A DNA stretch of 64,000 bases from Daphnia carinata. Taxonomy: Eukaryota > Arthropoda > Branchiopoda > Diplostraca > Daphniidae. The notes beneath the pieces were generated by a model. The model saw nothing but the letters and a program-made list of their open reading frames with translations. It did no database searches and was not told the origin of the DNA. Location of the stretch: the NCBI RefSeq assembly GCF_022539665.2, contig NC_081331.1:6975534-7039533 (forward strand), in the 5' to 3' direction. Positions 36,914 through 50,814 of the stretch are shown piece after piece. Within the stretch, counting starts at the first letter, position 1; every line of letters begins with the position of its first letter. A program made the translations under genes and the position numbers.

Positions 36914-39900
36914 GTGTATACAGTGAACTGAACGAATGAGTCAGCTTTTTTTTTTTGTCGATTCCCTCGGTCCTATTAGAATGCTCTTAGACACTGCGTG
37001 TCATCTGAGCCTCTTCAGTCAAAGCCTTAGCAATCAGTGAATGAGTTACCAATCGGCATAAATTTTGCTGACAGTGCCTGATCAAGCCAAACACAGTGTC
37101 GTCAGAAACTCTTGGGTGATCGCTGATGAAAAGAGAGACGAGAAATTCGGGTTACAGTTATGAAAAATAAAAAACAGAATTCAGACCCACCAATGTTACG
37201 ACGTAGATGTTGATATTTCATAGGATGAGAGCGAGCCAAACTTGCTGCTTAGTCAGTCTACCAAGATAGGATGATGGCATCTCTCTTCATGGCCATTTTG
37301 GGCTGGTTTCGAACCGGCATGGGCTAATTTCATTTCCAAGAAATTATCAACAACTTGCAAAGTTTACGACAGTGCCGTAAATATTACAACGGGCCTCGTG
37401 ACACGGTTAGTCCTGAACTCGCCTTGCGTGAACGCGCGTCAAGCATATATTCTGGTCCAAAGACAGTTTCATATGAACTTTCATTCTACCTGTCAAAATG
37501 GCTGCTCGGGTAAACATAGCAGACGACGATAAAAGTAAAAAAGTATAAATGATTGCAAGTGCCCACAAGCGGTACTTAAAATGAATCATTTGCTTCCGTC
37601 TTCAAGGCAAGACACTTGAAAACCGTTATTCTTCTGCACATTTTTTTTTTCAAACAACGAACTAAGAATAAAATAGATTATCAGCAAACCGGTGGAACCA
37701 ACAAAAACAGCATACGTTTTGAACAGAATCATCGAACCCCGAATCATTGTAATGGATTTTCTTTCTTAATCATCGCAACTCGGGATTGAAGCAGCCATCT
37801 GGCCACTTTCGTCCTTCAAGAAAACCAGCTCGAGCTATTTTCCGATACTACATTTATTCCGTTTGATTTAACGTCGGCAATAATGCATTCATTTCATTGG
37901 TATAAACGGAGTGAAACCAAGTTTTAAAAAAATGAAAAAGAAAGAATTCGAAGGGAGGGAAAAAAATGATGCTATTTGAGGAGAGCGCGATGCGGATGGC
38001 TGGCCACCGCTCCATAATTATTCAAATGAGCGACAGATAACCCTTTTCACCGCAGAGCCCCATCATTTCGTACCCTTTCCGCTAAGTTTTCCTTGACATA
38101 GAATACGTAATAGGAAAAAAGGAAATAAATTAATTAAAGCTCTTTATCTCATGCAGCACATCAATAGAACCACCTATAAATTTCTATCATTTACACACAA
38201 AAAAAGGAGGAATACCAAGAGTCATTTTTTTAAACAGACATGTTAATAAAGGGATCGACAAAGACAAAGAACAGAGTCATTGCACGATATATAATAGAGG
38301 TAAACTTATATGATCAAGTCATTAGCGTCAGCCTAACAACTACGTAATAACAGCACTAACTCGCCAACCCGACTGTTCCATCCTTTACGTCCTAAACTGA
38401 AATGGAAGCATCAAAACGAAAATGAAAACCAACGAATACGAGGAAAATGTCGACAGAGCGTGATATTGCGCACGAGCAAACACGGGTGCTATACAAGCGA
38501 CCACGTCTACAACCGCTAGTTCTCTATACATATTCTTTATTGAAAAAATCAATAGGTGGACATTATAGTTGTTGTGTACACAGTGTGTCCATTGCGCGAC
38601 AATGTGTGCATCAATTGCCATTGATGACGAAACGTCAATTGCATCCCTGGGTACAAGAGCAAAATTAACCAATAACACCTGCCGGTACATTACTGATGGT
38701 CATTGGAAACGGTATCGAATTTTCCTGCACTGACGAAAACTCGTGGTTTATGAAAATAATTTGATCGTTCAGAGCAGCGTTTGAACGAAGCCATTCGTTA
38801 CGACGATTCATTAACAATGTGTTTGGACAACTGGTTGTGTCACTACATTAAGTGCAAAGGCTTTTAAGTCCACAAAAACAAAGCGCTTCAAATCTTTATA
38901 TGAAAATTTTAATTCAAATTGAGGGTTACTTAGCAACCGCCTGATGAAGGGTGGATAATAAAGGAAGATCGCTACCTTGTTACGTATCAGATACAAAGAG
39001 TTAAAATATGAGTTGCTTTTAACATGTTGGAATTTCAGTTATGAACCATATCACACAACTATGGCGATAGCGTATGCATTCATACCGTTAGGAAACGCTC
39101 TAAAACTCGTTCACGCAGTTGTCACTATCACCATCAGACGCGTGAAAGACATGGAATGCATATCTCTGGTAATGTGTAAGCAGAAATTGAGCGTACATCT
39201 TTTGAAATGTAAAAGCGGTGATGAATTTGATAGTCTCAGCGTGCTCAATTTTTAGGACGGCATTAAAACGGATAAAACATTTTCGATTACCTGAAGTTCT
39301 GATGTCAGAGAAAGTTTGGTATACTGGAAGCATTCCGCCCTTGACACGTTTAAACAAACGCACCGGCTCATTGGAACTCTGTTCTTTGCTTGCCTTCCGG
39401 TTGTAAGCAGAAATCTTCTCTTTCATTTATCGATTTGTTAATATTGCAAAGTACAATACAGGTGTAAAATGCCCCACACGTTTTGATCCAACAAGTTATA
39501 CATGGCTGTCGCGCAGCTAAATTTTGTCCACGAAATCTCGCTCCATCTGGATAACATTTTAGAAAACGATCTTTCAGATTCTACTTTACAAGCTCTAACA
39601 TATTTTTTTCCCTAATACATTTTCGGAACACTGGCGATAATGTAACTTACAATGGTAATGGGCGAATGAGAAAAGCCATTTGAACTAATTTCGATTTTGT
39701 TATTGTAAATTTGTTAAAGCAAATATAAATATTCCCGTAAATGGTTTTCAAAGTAAATACTTGGGAAAGGAAACAGAATTTTTGTTTTTTGCTTTGTTTG
39801 CTGAGAAAAAAAAATTCTTACTCACGCACAGTACGTCTCTGCACAACGTGTTTTTAAAACTCGGTAGCAGAAGAAGAGTAAAGCAAAGCCATCTAGTGCT

Positions 39901-40199
39901 GAAATGCAGAACGAAAAGAAGACAGCTTCTTGTTTTTGAACAGCTGGTGGTAGATTGAAATTTCCCCACGTGATTACTGCCCTAAAACAATGTCTAAAAT
40001 AACGGTTTGCAAATTATTGTAATGTGATATGGTGACCAATTGTAAACGTTGAGCTGAAACAACGATTCAAACAAATAGTTGAAAAAAAAAAAAATTCCAC
40101 ATCATACTAATCGATTAAGCAAGGCGAGAAGATGATCGATCTATACTAAAGTCAAAGGATGGGTGTTCTTCACACATTGAACGTCCATTTCCATTATCT
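36914..40199. other. intergenic DNA, no gene seen
   Basis: No supportable gene. A YY1/Pho-like CAAAATGGCTGC lies at 37493-37505 (plus), and a CTCF-like core (CAGCACTAGATGGC on the minus strand) at 39888-39901. The frames at 38385-38690 and 38977-39426 lie on both strands over the same bases and have no domain character. Confidence 0.4.
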
Positions 40200-40433
40200 A
40201 CCGTGAGGCGATCACAGATTACTCGTCGCGCACGGAGGGAGCCGTAGTCTGCTGTGTGGCGCTTGGTGGATTTTCAATTGTTACCCGTTGGCCGGCAGCT
40301 GCAGTCGAGTTTGTTTTTGGATCTACGCAAATTCATTTCTGGAAAAAATACTGGAAGGAAATTTTGGCAAAATTGTGAAGGAATCGCAGACTACACGAGC
40401 AAAGACAACCCCCCATTTTTTCCACGTTTCTGG
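40200..40433 (+). other. possible noncoding first exon of the rightward gene
   Basis: A locally GC-richer patch ends at a near-consensus donor, TCTG|GTAAGTCC, with the GT at 40434. There is no ATG-initiated long frame, so it would be a 5' UTR exon splicing to one of the coding first exons further right. The start boundary is arbitrary because I see no clear initiator. An alternative is a start of an independent noncoding RNA. Confidence 0.25.
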
Positions 40434-43400
40434 TAAGTCCACATTGTTACTCAATTTGCCCCTGAATATGTGAAACCATGAGTGAGGTTATGAAACCACG
40501 CGGTTTTTTTTTCTCAAGTGAATCAAAGTTAACCATGCCGTTGTCATAGTAATGGTTTGGAGATAGTCAGATCAGGAATTATCATTTGGATATTTCTTGT
40601 GATTCATTTCCATGGCGTCTTGTAAAGATTCCAATCGGTGCAACAGAAACTCCATTATTCCGTTATGGCCATCAAAAGGCCTAGAAGCAGTTTCTGCTTC
40701 TGCACAAAACGTTTGAATAATTTCATTGCTGATTTTTTAACGTTGAAGATTTTCAATCTTCGAATCCTCTTTTGATTTTGTCTTTTTTTTTAAATTATGG
40801 ATTAAACTGTCGAGATTTTTGTCCAGCTACTTCTTGTCGGTAATTTCGTCAGGACTAACTCTCGTTTGTAACCACATGACCGTTGTCAGAGAGAGCTTCT
40901 GTGTGAGAAAATAATCCAAAGTAGCATAAGGAAAGGGAAGAAAACTGAATTCTCGATACGGTACTTGAAAAGGCGTGGTAAACAGGTGGTTTGTGCGTTT
41001 GTTATTGAAATTTTATCATGATTAAGAAAATGTTCACTTAAAATGGCGGCAAAATTGAAAGTTTGTAAGAATTCCTTTGTTTTCGGCATGACGTTTAGTT
41101 TAGGATTATCAGATCAGTCCTCAAGTGCTTCGAATGTAACCTTCTTTTCCTAATGATCGGTTGCTTCCATCTTCTAGCATTTGTAAAAAAAAAAACCGTT
41201 CTTTTTTAAATTCCTCAGGCCTCTAGCAATTTTCTCCATTTATATCGAGCACGAAGAAATAATTAAAGTAGTTTTTTGCATTCTGGTTAATTTCATCGAA
41301 CCTAAGGGGAGCACGATAAATCTACTTTACAATGAACGTCATTATAGATTTTTGACTGCCTTCTTTTTTTTAATCGTCCGGATGTACTAATCACGAAGAT
41401 GCTTTCTGGGATCGTGAAAACCAAACATTTTTTTGTGTTGCTCGTTTTTTTCCATACAAACTTGCACGAAGGCTACAGGGTAGCAGATTATCACCATAGC
41501 AACCGTAGCAACATACCTGTTGATTTCTGTACCCGGCTATCACATTCAAGATGGAAAGAAAAATGATTGGATTAACCTTCGCCGTCTTGAACCGTTTTTG
41601 TTGATTGATAAGCCTAAATTCTGCAAATGTAGAACTATATTTTGCACTTTTGCCATTAAAATCAAACACAGGCCCATTGAAGAAAAAAGCATTAAAGAAA
41701 TCTAAAGTGTTGATGTCGCAAGCTGATAGCTAATTGTGTCACGTCGTCTTGTTTACGTAGTCGCAGAAAAATGCACGACTTTTTCCCGCTTGTTGATTGA
41801 TCCACGAATGCGGTAACCTTCAGAATTAGAAATGTTATCGATAGCGTGATAAAACTAGTTTATTCACGACAAGGTTATCATGCCATTTACTGTGACGAAA
41901 AATTCAACTGCATTGGATTTTGTAATAAAGCGACGTGCATTGATCAAACTAATGATTTCAAACACTTCGACCTTCCGCTATCTTTTACGTAGAAATGGTA
42001 CTTGTTGACTTATTTTGTGTGTGTCATTATTTCTCTGGCTAACCAACCGTCTTTGGTCCGTTCCAGAGAAGTTTTGCACGTTTACACAATGCACGCAGAC
42101 ACGATTGGTAGAAAAATGAGGGACAAAAAATAAGCAAACAACTATGGAATTCGAATTTGTTTGAACGTTTGAACCATTGTGAGACTGTTTTTTTTTTCGA
42201 ACATCCGTGAGTTTGTGGGGTACAACTTAAACGTGCAACGCCATACAATGTACTTATTCTGGCGTAGAAAAATCGAATTTTATTTGCCCAAATAGCAAAC
42301 GAGATAATCGAGTTTAGATGATCTCTCATCCCAGAGCAGTTATGTGTCAAATCCGCTTTATCACGACGATAACCGTTTCACACTATCTTACTCTACTAAT
42401 ACTGTTTTCGTTAAACGCATTTGAAAACCATAAATGCTTTCCGTTATCGAAAAGCTCTGACTATACAGAGTAAAAAAAAAAAAATCCGGTACATACGACA
42501 TGAAATAGTGCCGTTATCTTGAAACGAATGAGTCTGCAAGGCATTTCGGATTATTTTTTTTTTTATTGTCCTGAGAAATTTTTTTCCTTGTCATGTGATT
42601 GCAAAATGTACTAGATATACCACTAGATATCCGATCTGCTGTTTCGATTTTTTTGCAATTTTCCTTCGTGGGAGACGGCGTCTGCCGACTGCTGATGTCA
42701 GTCATAGACGCAATCCAGCATTTCTTAAAAGACAAACTGCAAGTAGACCGAACTGTCACTGCGATCTATTTGCAAGCCCGTTATGCAGGCCTCTTTTTCC
42801 CATCAATATAGACAATACTTTGGCACGGTTAGCATTTTGCGATGAGGCGAAGGTGTAGCAAAGGAAAATGATTGTCTCGCCCCCTAAATGACGAAGGGAT
42901 GGGTGGGTTTTTGCCATAGGGCGGAATTCAGCTGGCCGTTTGAGCACTCCACTTTGTTTCGGCCACACAATTCCGCACTCGACTATGGTGAATTGCGAAC
43001 AGTAGTAAAAAGATCCCATTGCTGTATGGACACAAAAGGCAGCTACTCAAATTTTGCGATACGGCCATTGGATTTTTTTAAGTGTTCACATTACTGGTAA
43101 AATAAAGCAAACGCTGCGAGGTAGTCCAATGAACAAGGTACCATTTTCTTTATATTCTGTTTTCGACATAGCATTTCAGCTAGTTAGCTTTATTACCCGC
43201 CGGGTATCATTTGCTGTACAACATTTTTTCCCCCTGTTATCGTTTAATGTTAATTTTCTAGCCACAGAAAATTGATTTTCCCAGGCCTCTTTGCTCAAGA
43301 TCATTTTTTTTTTACCGCGCTTCTAGCGATTGGCTTTTGTTTTATTGGGAACTTTGATTGTTTCGGTCGTGCAGTACTTAACCAGATATTGCTGTGATGT

Positions 43401-44551
43401 CACCCATCGGCAAATATTTAAATTGTGTTAAAATTTTCGCCCACATGCCTCGCAAAAGGCTTTTTTCTTTCTGTGTCTCTGCTGTTTTCATCTAAAATTT
43501 TTAAAAGAAAACAATTTCATTGCGATCACCAGGTGACTAATTTGACACCTAGAAATTTCAATGGTTTCTAGCAATTCGTCTACGTTGCGGGCAATACCAG
43601 GAAACTTCTCAAAGCCGTTAGAGAATTTCGGACAATCACTCGGATTTTTTTTCTCTCCGCTCCAGTCACTGCGAAATGGCTGAGTGGATGCGTTCCATTT
43701 GATTTGAAGAAAAGAGAAAAAATCTTGACCAAAATTGTTTATAATAGGAAAAATACCGTTTTCTGCATAGAACGGGCTCGTGGTAGGATGGGAGTCGATG
43801 ACTTCGACCTACTTGACTGGTCAATATTTTTTGTTGCAAGTCGATTGAACCCCGGCGAGAACCCGATAAAATATCTGTCGATGCCTAAATCCTAACGGAA
43901 GAGCTTTTCATTATCTTTCGTTTCACAGCTGTAAAATTCAATGACGAGGGCGAGCACAAGGGAAATACTTGATTTAACTTCCGTGAATTGTCAGCTCGAG
44001 CGCATCGTTACGGAGCTGCAGTTGCGGACTGATGATTGGCGTTCGGACGCGCTCTCGTTCACTCATCGGCATATAGCCATACACATTCGACAAAGTATAA
44101 AGCGCGCTCAAAGATGACGTTTAAACTGCCGCTTCAACTATGTCAAATCGTTTATTGGTTTGTCTTTTTCCAGAGCTCTGCAATAGCTCTAGATTACTAT
44201 GTGTGTTAAGGCGATTAGTGCTGTTTCAGCACGTCAAAGAACATGGGGTGTTTTCAAGCATTTACTTACATGAAATTATCGATTCAACTAATCGAGTGCA
44301 AATAATAAATAGGTAATGAGACCGTTTATTTAGTGCCTCTGCAATTGAATCGGTGCTGAGCTTGCTGTAGAGCTATGAACAGATGATCGAGGTCAATCAC
44401 GATTCGAAGCGCTATAGGATTCGATGATACAACGATTATTTCTCTTCGGGGTGATCTCCTTTTGTATTCGTCCACCCAACGGGAGTCGATTAACGGTTTA
44501 CTTACGTTCTTTTAAAGGGTTTCTTCGGCGAAGACATTCCTTCGATTCCTC
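40434..44551. other. upstream flank or 5' intron of the rightward gene
   Basis: AT-rich, no supported coding region. A YY1-like AAAATGGCGGC is at 41040-41050. A TATAAA at 44095-44100 (plus) may mark a minor start. The frames at 42595-42858 and 42888-43275 are interrupted and unremarkable. Confidence 0.4.
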
Positions 44552-44590
44552 TATAAAATGCTTATGGAAAGGCGATCAAAACCGTCAGTC
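44552..44590 (+). promoter_or_regulatory. TATA + initiator promoter for first exon A
   Basis: TATAAAA at 44552-44558 and a perfect TCAGTC initiator at 44585-44590 (A+1 at 44587). The TATA T lies 35 bases upstream, slightly beyond the usual window. The start would give a 137-base leader to the ATG at 44724. No strong DPE is present (AATCC at +28 to +32 against RGWYV). Confidence 0.45.
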
Positions 44591-44723
44591 AAATTCAAGT
44601 AACAGTCGAGGGAAATCCACCGTCTCCGTCGTTTGCGTTTAACACTTCCACTGTGATTGGCGATTTATTGAAACAGTGGGCATTTCTAGTTCATCACTCT
44701 TTATCATTTGTTCCTTGTGCGAT

Positions 44724-45086
44724 ATGGAGCAATCCTTGCTCGAGCTGTACAGCCTAGACCTGGAAGTTCATGAAGTGCCGGACAGTGAGAAGCACTACGA
44801 TGTGTGGCCTATGGAGACGGACGAGTATGTCGAATGGCTCCTCAGTTTTCAAAGTTTGTTAGACTCACTTCAACGGGAAAGCGTAGACACGATCGAACAA
44901 GAACTAGAAATCTTTGTGCTACCACTTCAGAATAGCGAGGACAACTTTGCATCTTTGACAGCGATCGAATCGAATGAAAGTTACCATCACTGGCTTTCTT
45001 CTTTGGACAATAACTCTGAGCTCGACCAACAGGTGGCCGATGGCGCATCGCTATTGTACGAATTCTTTGCAGCGGGAAATGCGGCG
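44724..45086 (+). CDS. alternative first coding exon A (acidic N-terminus, 121 aa)
   Basis: The ATG at 44724 has purine at -3 and G at +4. The 363-base frame (exactly 121 codons) is rich in Glu, Asp, Leu and Ser (MEQSLLELYSLDLEVHEV...) and stops reading like protein just where a GCG|GTAAGA donor occurs (GT at 45087). It exits in phase 0, matching the phase-0 acceptor of the common exon at 52731, 7.6 kb downstream. It carries acidic, possibly helical segments and short Trp/Tyr motifs (YDVWPMETDEYVEWL) but no domain I recognise. I chose this ATG because the frame upstream starts only with a GTG. Its negative charge contrasts with exon B. Confidence 0.7.
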
Positions 45087-47165
45087 GTAAGATTTAAACC
45101 GATTCCCCGATTCTCAATTCATTGTAACCTGCATTTTTTATCTAAAGCATCGTGTAAAACCTTGAGATTTTTAATTGAGAAGTAAGACCAAAATCGCAAT
45201 CAACGTAGATTGTGCCAGCTTTTGAAGCTTCGTTTTTAACATTTAACTAGAGACATTGGCTATCTTGTTTACTAGGGCATTAATCCTGTATAAAAGATAC
45301 GATTTCAAGAAATATTCTGAGTAGCCAATGTTGTTCAAATTTTGATACCTTCGCCTACTCTAATTCCACTTGGCAATGTATGCCAAAGATCATTACGACG
45401 AATGTAATGCCACTGGGTTTATTTTTATCGAGTTCGTTTCGCTTGCAAGTTCCAATGATTTGGAAATGCGTTTTTGTGTCAATAGTCAAAGCAATAAAAT
45501 TTTTTTCGCAGTGTTCAATGTTTGCGTAGAGCGAGAAGGGAAAAAAATCGTTTTGATTGTTTAGTACATCGGTGGGAAAGGTTCCGTGTAGAAAGCTAGC
45601 GAATGATGGTGTTACGGAGTCAGGTAAAGGCGCAATTTTTTAAAAGATGTCTCATGTTTCTAGCGTGTAACAATCTAGCCCGATTCCGCAACACCTGAGG
45701 GGGTAGAAACAAAAGAAAAAGAGGGGCGATGAATCCTGCCGTCTGTGTTTTCCTCACCCGATTTCTCCCGTCTTGCACCGTCGTCAAGGGTCAAACCGCA
45801 CATCAGGCACTTTAGATGCAAAGGGGATGTGTATACACGTTTCTTGCTTCCCGTCTGCCGGTTGAGACTGTCGATTTTCTTGTTCCTGCAACACTTCCCG
45901 CGCCCTCAATGGCATTTCCAACAAGACACACGAGATGTAAATTACGTCATTTCGCGGTCCGTAGCTGCCTCGACATTTTTTTTAAACAATGACAGAGCGG
46001 GTAGCATTGCTGTGATGACTGTTGGAGCCATTACTCGAGACCTCCTTTGGGCGACATGTTTCTCTTAATTTTGGGCCTGAAAAATAGCCGGTAGGCTTAT
46101 GATTTCTTTACATAAAATCTCAAGATAAAAACAGGCAGAAGTTATTCATTTTAAAAAATTCCTCTGCGATATTATTTTGTAGCACCGTAGTAAATGGTTG
46201 ACACCATGTCCATTTTGTATAGGAACGTTAATATTTTTTTTTCTGTGTCAGATAACGAAAGTAAATATTTCGACTGCTTCGTTGGTATTTTGAAACTGGC
46301 ATTGTATGCATTACGCGTTCCAATGTTCATGATATTTCGTCGTGTGACGTGAGTGATAATCGTTAGAAAGCGAGACAATTTCGTTGGCCGTCCTTGATTG
46401 ATAAGGCGATTCACGTATCTCTCCTATAGAGTCCACAACAACAACAACAAAAAAATAAAGGCCGTTTGATGACGACAGATTAATGGAAACATGTTCAACA
46501 ATGGAGGCCCCCTTGTTCTCGTTGAGCATTCGCTAGTCGAATTTCGACGCTGCGTATAGTTCATTGAAATATTTCTGCAGCGCCTTTCTCTTGGCTCGAT
46601 TTATGCGTCCTGACTTTTACGACCTGCAGCTGCGATGCGGACAGGTTGGGCACGCACACGGCTCATTCCTTCCTAATACTGCCCGCCGGGATGTGGAAAG
46701 AGAAGACAGTTTGATTGCATTTTCACCTCCTTTCTCTCTCATTTCTCTTTCCCTGCAGCACACCATGCTTCGCTACTCTAATCAGCTGGTAAACGTCTCT
46801 TCCCCCCGCATCTTCTCTCTGTCTTTTGTCTATTTAACTGACCCTGCATCTTTTGTATTTTAGCTCTAATGCTTTTCCCAGACATCAGCCTGGTTCTGTG
46901 GGACTTGAATGACTTGGCAGACGTTGTTCCAATGATTGGTTTTCATGCGAATCGTGTTATGTAGATGCTACCGCGAATGAGACCAGTTTTTTTTTTTTTG
47001 TTTTAAATAGCCACCGAATGCCAGTAGAATTTTTTTAAAAAAAAGATTGTCCGCTAAACCAGCAGGGAGGGGGGTCTATTTTCTTTGGCCATCTGTTGCG
47101 ACCTTCTTGGCTGGGTTCCTCTTGTTGTTTTTCCACATTTTTAAAGCGTTAGATGAAGTAGTATA

Positions 47166-47288
47166 ATGGCTGAAAAGAAACAGTGCACCTCAAAACGCAG
47201 CGAGAGCCGATACCGCACAACGGCAGCCGATGAGAATCAGGTGAACCAGCAAGACTTTGAATCTATTCTGACCGTAACATGCGACTAA
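47166..47288 (+). CDS. small ORF (40 aa) or further alternative first exon
   Basis: ATG-TAA frame with well-mixed, polar composition (starts MAEKKQCTSKRSESRYR). A CAG|GTGAAC donor-like site at 47240/47241 would cut it after exactly 25 codons in phase 0, the same phase as exons A and B. The donor is weak and no promoter stands out, so it is equally likely to be chance. Confidence 0.2.
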   Translation: MAEKKQCTSKRSESRYRTTAADENQVNQQDFESILTVTCD

Positions 47289-47424
47289 GGAAATAGGCAC
47301 TATAACGACGACACACAAAAACGTAGAAACAAACGCTACAACGACTTAAACGCAACAAGTTCTACTTGCTGGAGGTATTTAGAAAAAAAAAAAAATTTTG
47401 TCCAGCAGGTGACGTGCTGTGCGA

Positions 47425-47441
47425 ACGCGCGCGCGCGCGCG
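47425..47441. repeat. (CG)n alternating tract
   Basis: About eight CG units in an otherwise AT-rich intron. The sequence is able to adopt Z-DNA. Confidence 0.85.
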
Positions 47442-50400
47442 GATTGCGGTTACATGTGACGTCCAGCAAAAATGCTTTGCTGTTTCCTTATTTCAAATTC
47501 TGTGTTATCCTTTTTCTTTTTGAATGAAAACCAAGTATTTTTTTTTTTTTCCCTCCTTTTTTTTCGGCTTTTTTTTTTGTTGTGCGTATTTCTTTAAGTA
47601 GCGCACGCCAGATGGACCGTGAACACCCATTGAGTTGACGGTTAATTAGGAACGAGCTGAAAAGTTTTTTTTTTTACATTTGCATTTGATGTCAATATTT
47701 GCGGGCTATAAAGTGGGAAAACCAAGCAGATTGTGCGATAGAGAGGAGGGATCAAAATGCTGTTCTCATGGAAAGGACTCGCTTGTTTACCTTCTGTCAT
47801 TTTTTATCGAAAACTCTCGTCCACAGCGGGAAGTAACATTCAATATTGTCGAAAGGAAGTCGGTTAATCGGAACGGACTCGTAACGGGGAAAAGACTTTG
47901 AAATGGACGTAAAAATTCTCATACGTAACATCCCCAAGTTGAATCTGGTGAGCCCATCGAGACGATCAGTGATGCGAATAGACATACATTGTTTTTCGTT
48001 TTTGCACTATCACTAATGGAAAGCAAAGGGAAAGTTGTCTGAACAAGACCTAATGGCTGCATTTTCTATAAAGACTGTAAGTTATCCATCAGATCCAATC
48101 GGCTTCGCGGATGATTGAAACTACAGAGTACATGAAAGGCGGTGCCATCTTATTGATCATGTGTGTAGAGAAAGTCTGATCAATTTTCACGGAGGACGGT
48201 AGAAAAAAATATGATCTCGATTCGTGATGCGTTTAATGTTGATGCGTTTTCTTTTATCGTTACCTCGAGGACAACATCTTTTTTTTTTAAACCAAAGAAC
48301 TTTGACGAAATGAGACTGTGAGAACTTTAGTAACTGATGGTTCCGACAAGTTGTCTCCTACCACATGGATGATCGGACACCAAACTACATGGGCCGTCAT
48401 TGTCCTTTGAATAAATTGAAAAAAAAAAGAGGAAAAAGAAAGGCAAGAATGCTTTTAGTCTACAATTCTGCGTGTGCAGATGCTGCGCTAACGGTGGTTG
48501 GAAGTAATCAACAAAGCAATCGAAGCCATTTTTCACGGACGCCTAACCCACTTTCCTCTTTTATTCCAAATGATTTTCTCACGGAACGGCCACATCGGCT
48601 CGCTGCACTGCTTTTGTTTACAACCAACTATATACGATTGTGCTCCTTCTTTTGAATCTAAATCAGCAATTGCCAAATTTGCCTATTCTACTACGGACTT
48701 TCTTTCGTTTTCTATGCCGCTCGTCGATTATTTTATTTTATTTTTTTATGGAGATCGTATCCTCACGCCGATCGGAATTCTCCTATCCAAATAGAAAAGT
48801 TGCAACGTAGAGCGAAGAATCGTTGTCGTTACGCCGCGCCTTTCAAAATACCGATGAACGTTGAAATCACTAAAACATGATCGCTCTCTATTGATGTTTC
48901 TTTGAGTTTCATTGGCCACCTGAGGTCATTACTGTGCTACAAAACGCGGTCCACGTGCCCGTTTGAAAAAGAAAAAGAAACCCTGCCCAACAAAAAGGCA
49001 CTTTAAAATGTTTATGATGAACATTTCGCGTCTCTTTTCCGGTTTTTGTTTATTTAATTGCGCGTGTGTCGTATGAGGATGCAACCACGCAGGAAGGAAA
49101 AGAGTGGCATCTCCATTCTTTTTTGACAACAAGTTTTCCCTAACTGTCGTCACAAAACAATGGATTTTTCTTTTCGAAGCGTGTGAAACGGGTGCGTATA
49201 GTCGCTCCATTTTTCCGCTATACTAATTTTTTGTTCCTTCTGCCATTTTTTTTTTGTGTATTATTTTGAAACAAAGTGGTCGAGATTAATTACCGTAACG
49301 AACGGCATAATTTTTTTGTGTTTATTATCTGACTGATGAGAAGCACGATGACCCGTCTTCAATAAAATAATGATTATACTGGTTTATTCCAATTGACGAG
49401 AAAGCCAGCCGTAAGGTGAACGGGACGAAATGCCTTTCTCTCTTCCTTCCTGACTCGCCCCAAAGGCTATGTACAACATGTCAGACGGATGGGTCTGTCT
49501 GAACGCGCACCGTAATCGCCGAGACTAGGGTAAATACCAATCTCTCGCAATAAGCACATGCAACGCGCTTCGACGGTGGTATGGTGGCGTTTAAACTTCC
49601 GAGGAGAAAGTGCATCGCCCCGGAGGAGATCGCTGCGAAGCGACGTGAACGAAGCCTCTCTCACAAGTTGAGCGTAAACGAAGAGAAAGTTCTGCCAAAG
49701 ATATGATGGAAACAGCTGGAACAGTCAGCCCCATAACTGAGATTTATTTTTCGTTTTATTTTCTTTTCTTCCCGCTCTGCTCGTTCGCTGGCTTTTTGCG
49801 ATCGACACATTTTTATAGGCGGCCGCTTACAACCACACTGCGCCCATTCTTTTCTCTTGTATGCCTGATGATTGTTGCGTATTCACCAGTGGCTGTGTCG
49901 TTACACAGTGCCTTTCACTCGGATATACAGCCGTTTCTTTGAAGGAACTAGAGCTACTGGGCCGCACATTGACGGCAAACAACAAGTGCAGAATTATTAG
50001 GGAAGAGACTCGGTAGTGGTGCTCATTCGAAATTGAACGACCTACTTTTTTCTCTTTTGATTGGGAACTCCCGGCTGCTCCCGCCTTTTTTTTTTCTCCC
50101 TTTCTGGATGTGCATACTACTATGCACATAAAACTTCTCTAGGCCCCGCCTGCCCACTCTTTCCTACGCATAAGAATGTTTGTTCCAAAGGGGTTAAGTG
50201 GAGCTTGCCATCGGTCGGTTGTTCCAGTCACTACGGCGACGTAGAGTAGAGAAAGGCATCAGTTGTAGCGCGTCGTTCGTTCATTTCACCTGTGCATTTC
50301 CACTGTGCGCGTTTCATGCGTGTCCCGTACCGTCTCTTTTGTTAGTCTCGTTGGGCGCATATTGTTTTCTTTCTCTTTTATTTCTTTTCTTTTGGAGAGA

Positions 50401-50712
50401 GAACTCTTTTATTGCCTACTTGTCTTACTTGATTACCGCACGCGTATTGACGGGTGAGTCGATTCACACGGCCGGCATAGAAGAAACAAGATGGGCCAGG
50501 TTGGTTGTTTGTCCGCTGTGCCGTTACCATCGCAGCCCACTATCGTAGGCTCGCACTCCATTTGAAGCCGGTGCTCTGTTGAGCGAGTCGACGACCAACG
50601 ATCCAACGGGATAGTCATCTTCGTTTTCATTCTCTTTGTAGTGTGTTATGTGTCCAGTTATATCATGACATTGCGCCTAGAAAAAGTGTTTGGTTCAATA
50701 TCGATCAGCCGA

Positions 50713-50719
50713 TCAGTTT
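50713..50719 (+). promoter_or_regulatory. initiator for first exon B
   Basis: TCAGTTT with A+1 at 50715, exactly 100 bases upstream of the exon B ATG. There is no TATA at -30 and no DPE at +28, so support is the initiator match and its position only. Confidence 0.35.
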
Positions 50720-50814
50720 CGTGGATTTAGTTTTTGTTTTTTTCACGACAACCAACTTTGCTTCTCGTTGTTAACAACTTGACAATATTTACAAAAGATA
50801 ATACGATTGACATC

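Larger units (their letters stand above)
45087..50712 (+). other. intron downstream of exon A
   Basis: The GT...AG bounded interval runs to 52730 and contains the second promoter. Other than the small frame at 47166-47288 and a (CG)n tract (47425-47441), I see nothing coding. A CGG|GTGAGT donor-like site at 50453/50454 follows a TCAGTTG initiator-like site at 50261 and could bound another noncoding first exon. Confidence 0.5.

Noticed and set aside
43655-43700. tRNA-like string GAAATGGCTGAGTGGATGCG
   Set aside because: Resembles a tRNA A-box region only loosely; no acceptor stem, anticodon arm or B box could be laid out.
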